Source: Poronia punctata (Eukaryota; Ascomycota; Sordariomycetes; Xylariales; Xylariaceae). Taken from it: a stretch of DNA of 64,000 nucleotides. Below are positions 62,552-64,000 of this stretch, in pieces. The stretch covers positions 1 through 64,000 of the forward strand of contig MU401600.1 of assembly GCA_022579005.1 (NCBI GenBank), given 5' to 3'. The notes beneath the pieces are model-generated. The model was given only the letters and a program-made list of their open reading frames with translations. It was not told the origin of the DNA and ran no database searches. Numbering within the stretch: the first letter of the stretch is position 1; each line of letters starts with the position of its first letter. Made by a program: the position numbers and the translations under genes.

Positions 62552-63755
62552 TCTTGTTAGCTCGAGTTCGTGTCCAACAGAACCATACCTTTCCATTTCA
62601 GGACAATACCTGCCCTTTTCGGACCAATTAGCCTAAAAATAGGGGAAACGTCAAACTGAAATAAGAACTCACTGACACGAGCCCTGCCCCATCACCCTTT
62701 GACGTCCATTTGCTTGTCACGATCAGATTAAGAAGGTCGCTCTAGGACAGACGTATACTCGTACGTGTTTATTCAACGCCTTGCTTAAATCTGGTCCGAC
62801 GTTCTCATATGAGTTTGTGGTACGCTTCACCGTCCGAAACCGCGAATCTGAACAGGCTAAATCCTCACTCCTACGCCTTCTGTACCAACACGAACACAGC
62901 GCGTCGGAGCTGGCGTATTGCTACAAGTGGTGTAAATCAACAGAAATACTCGTAGGCAAGCCATCCGACGACAATATTAATAGCTAGAATCAACAGACCA
63001 GTAAGCCTGCACCAGGTAAACAGAAGATGGTAAGTGTAGTGACGGTCAAGCATTTGAGCAGGTTATCATCGTTGCTTATCAGGCTAAAGATCATCATACG
63101 GCATGATGGATACATAATATACCACCTTTTAACTTCATTATTAACAATTAACACATCCTCGCCACCAACCCGAAAAACAACGTTTCCCGGCTCCCATGGC
63201 CGGGACACATGGTCCCACCTGTTCCCCAAGGACGTATGTTCTAGAAACCAATCTAGACTACTTTACTGACTAGACTAGACGCTTTAACTCATCAAATCCC
63301 ATCAACCAATCTCCAATGTTCCTGTCACTATCTAGTCTAGAGCCATGTGGCAGAGACTAGACTAGGTAGTACTTGAGTGTGTGCAGAATAAGCACTTGAG
63401 AGCTGGGCAGGGTTAACAGTGCCAATCGAAGATTGGACCTTGATCACGGAAACGACCAATTGGGAGACAAGCGTCGATCGTCCATATGAAGGTTTGACCT
63501 CTGATCTCATTGTGATGAATGAGGGGAAACCCCAGCATCCTGACTAATGGGGAACGATTCAAGATGTGTGTGTAGATGAGAACCTTATATATATATATAT
63601 ATATATCGAACCCCCCTCTCCTTACGGCAGTTTTTTCTAGGACATCATCTCTCTTACCTACATACTCAAGAAGAAAGAACTGAAATTGCAACTACAAATC
63701 AATCGTCTCACAGTAGAGACGATATATTGGCTCACTAACCTACATCAACATCATC
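62552..63755. other. Intergenic region upstream of the partial gene
   Basis: Normal composition. TACTCGTA at 62756 and 62947. The nonamer CTAGACTAG or its complement occurs three times between 63270 and 63365. A (TA)n tract at 63586-63606 lies about 150 bases upstream of the start codon at 63756 and could serve as a TATA region. Short open frames at 62781-63269 have no domain. Confidence 0.55.
63586..63606. repeat. (TA)n microsatellite in promoter of partial gene
   Basis: About ten TA units, 150 bases upstream of the start codon at 63756. Confidence 0.88.
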
Positions 63756-64000
63756 ATGTCCAAGGCCTATCTTGCCGCAAGGGAGAAGTATCAGGCCGTC
63801 TTGGACGACGCCGGACGTGCCGATTGGTACTGTAAGTATCTCTCTCTCTCTCTCTCCCCCCCTCCCGTCTGATTTGTCAGTTACATGCACATTTCTCGTA
63901 CCAAGTAAAGACATACTTCTTAACAAACTTCTCTCTTCCCTAACTTAGGCCGAACAAACCGTTACGGCGCGTCACGTCATCCATCGTCGGGTGATTGCCA
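63756..64000 (+). CDS. Partial gene of unknown function, 5' end only
   Basis: Exon 1 is 63756..63831 (MSKAYLAAREKYQAVLDDA, then GRADWY and a split codon) and exon 2 starts at 63949 and runs off the window. The intron of 117 nt has a GTAAGT donor, a CT-repeat near its start and a CTAAC branch-like motif before the TTAG acceptor. The joined sequence continues CRTNRYGASRHP. Start context, splice sites and protein-like exon support a real gene. No family recognised from 42 residues. Confidence 0.6.

Noticed and set aside
1..64000. CRISPR array, secondary-metabolite cluster or bacterial-type system
   Set aside because: No regularly spaced repeats, no backbone synthase genes, and the genes are ordinary fungal nuclear genes.

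Overview
The window is a stretch of filamentous ascomycete (Pezizomycotina) nuclear genome. The evidence is short 50-130 nt GT-AG introns, a proteinase K-type protease, a GT15 mannosyltransferase, a Chs7 chaperone, a DUF4604 protein, and two very AT-rich blocks that look like heavily mutated (RIP-like) transposons. Protein similarity and the RIP-like blocks suggest a Sordariomycete, but I cannot name the species.

Layout. 1-5.85 kb is an AT-rich degenerate repeat block. 6.5-7.7 kb is a secreted PI-PLC-X-like protein (-). 9.6-11.2 kb is the Hsp90 co-chaperone Cdc37 (-, 3 exons). 14.9-18.8 kb is cohesin subunit Smc3 (-, 4 exons). 22.9-28.9 kb is the TBP-removing ATPase Mot1 (+, 5 exons, the first two only 11 and 18 nt). 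30.0-32.0 kb is a disordered Ser/Pro/Gln-rich protein of unknown function (-). 36.3-36.6 kb holds an assembly gap with homopolymers. 37.5-38.8 kb is a secreted subtilisin (-, 2 exons). 44.0-44.9 kb is a small secreted cyanovirin-N-like protein (-, 3 exons). 46.1-47.8 kb is a KTR-family alpha-1,2-mannosyltransferase (-, 5 exons). 50.6-52.1 kb is a secreted sorbosone/glucose dehydrogenase-like beta-propeller (+, 4 exons). 52.7-53.3 kb is a DUF4604 protein (+). 54.2-55.3 kb is the chitin synthase export chaperone Chs7 (-, 3 exons). 56.0-62.5 kb is a degenerate LINE. A gene begins at 63.76 kb and runs off the window.

The genes do not form a cluster or operon. Cdc37, Smc3 and Mot1 are housekeeping genes. 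The PLC-like protein, protease, CVNH-like protein, mannosyltransferase, dehydrogenase and Chs7 all belong to the secretory, cell-wall or extracellular side of fungal life, but I see no shared regulation. I did not find a convincing new multi-gene system.

The most interesting non-genic signals are these: (1) the AT block at 56-62.5 kb still shows reverse-transcriptase motifs in one frame and is flanked by an 11-bp direct repeat, so it looks like a nearly complete Tad-type LINE insertion; (2) surviving C residues in both AT blocks almost always follow a purine, with GpA/TpC nearly absent, a context not explained by CpA-directed RIP alone; (3) the octamer TACGAGTA occurs 27 times by my reading, always outside coding exons, along with other palindromic intergenic words. 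Exon boundaries were set by reading GT-AG junctions and checking phase and family conservation; no alignment or transcript data were available.
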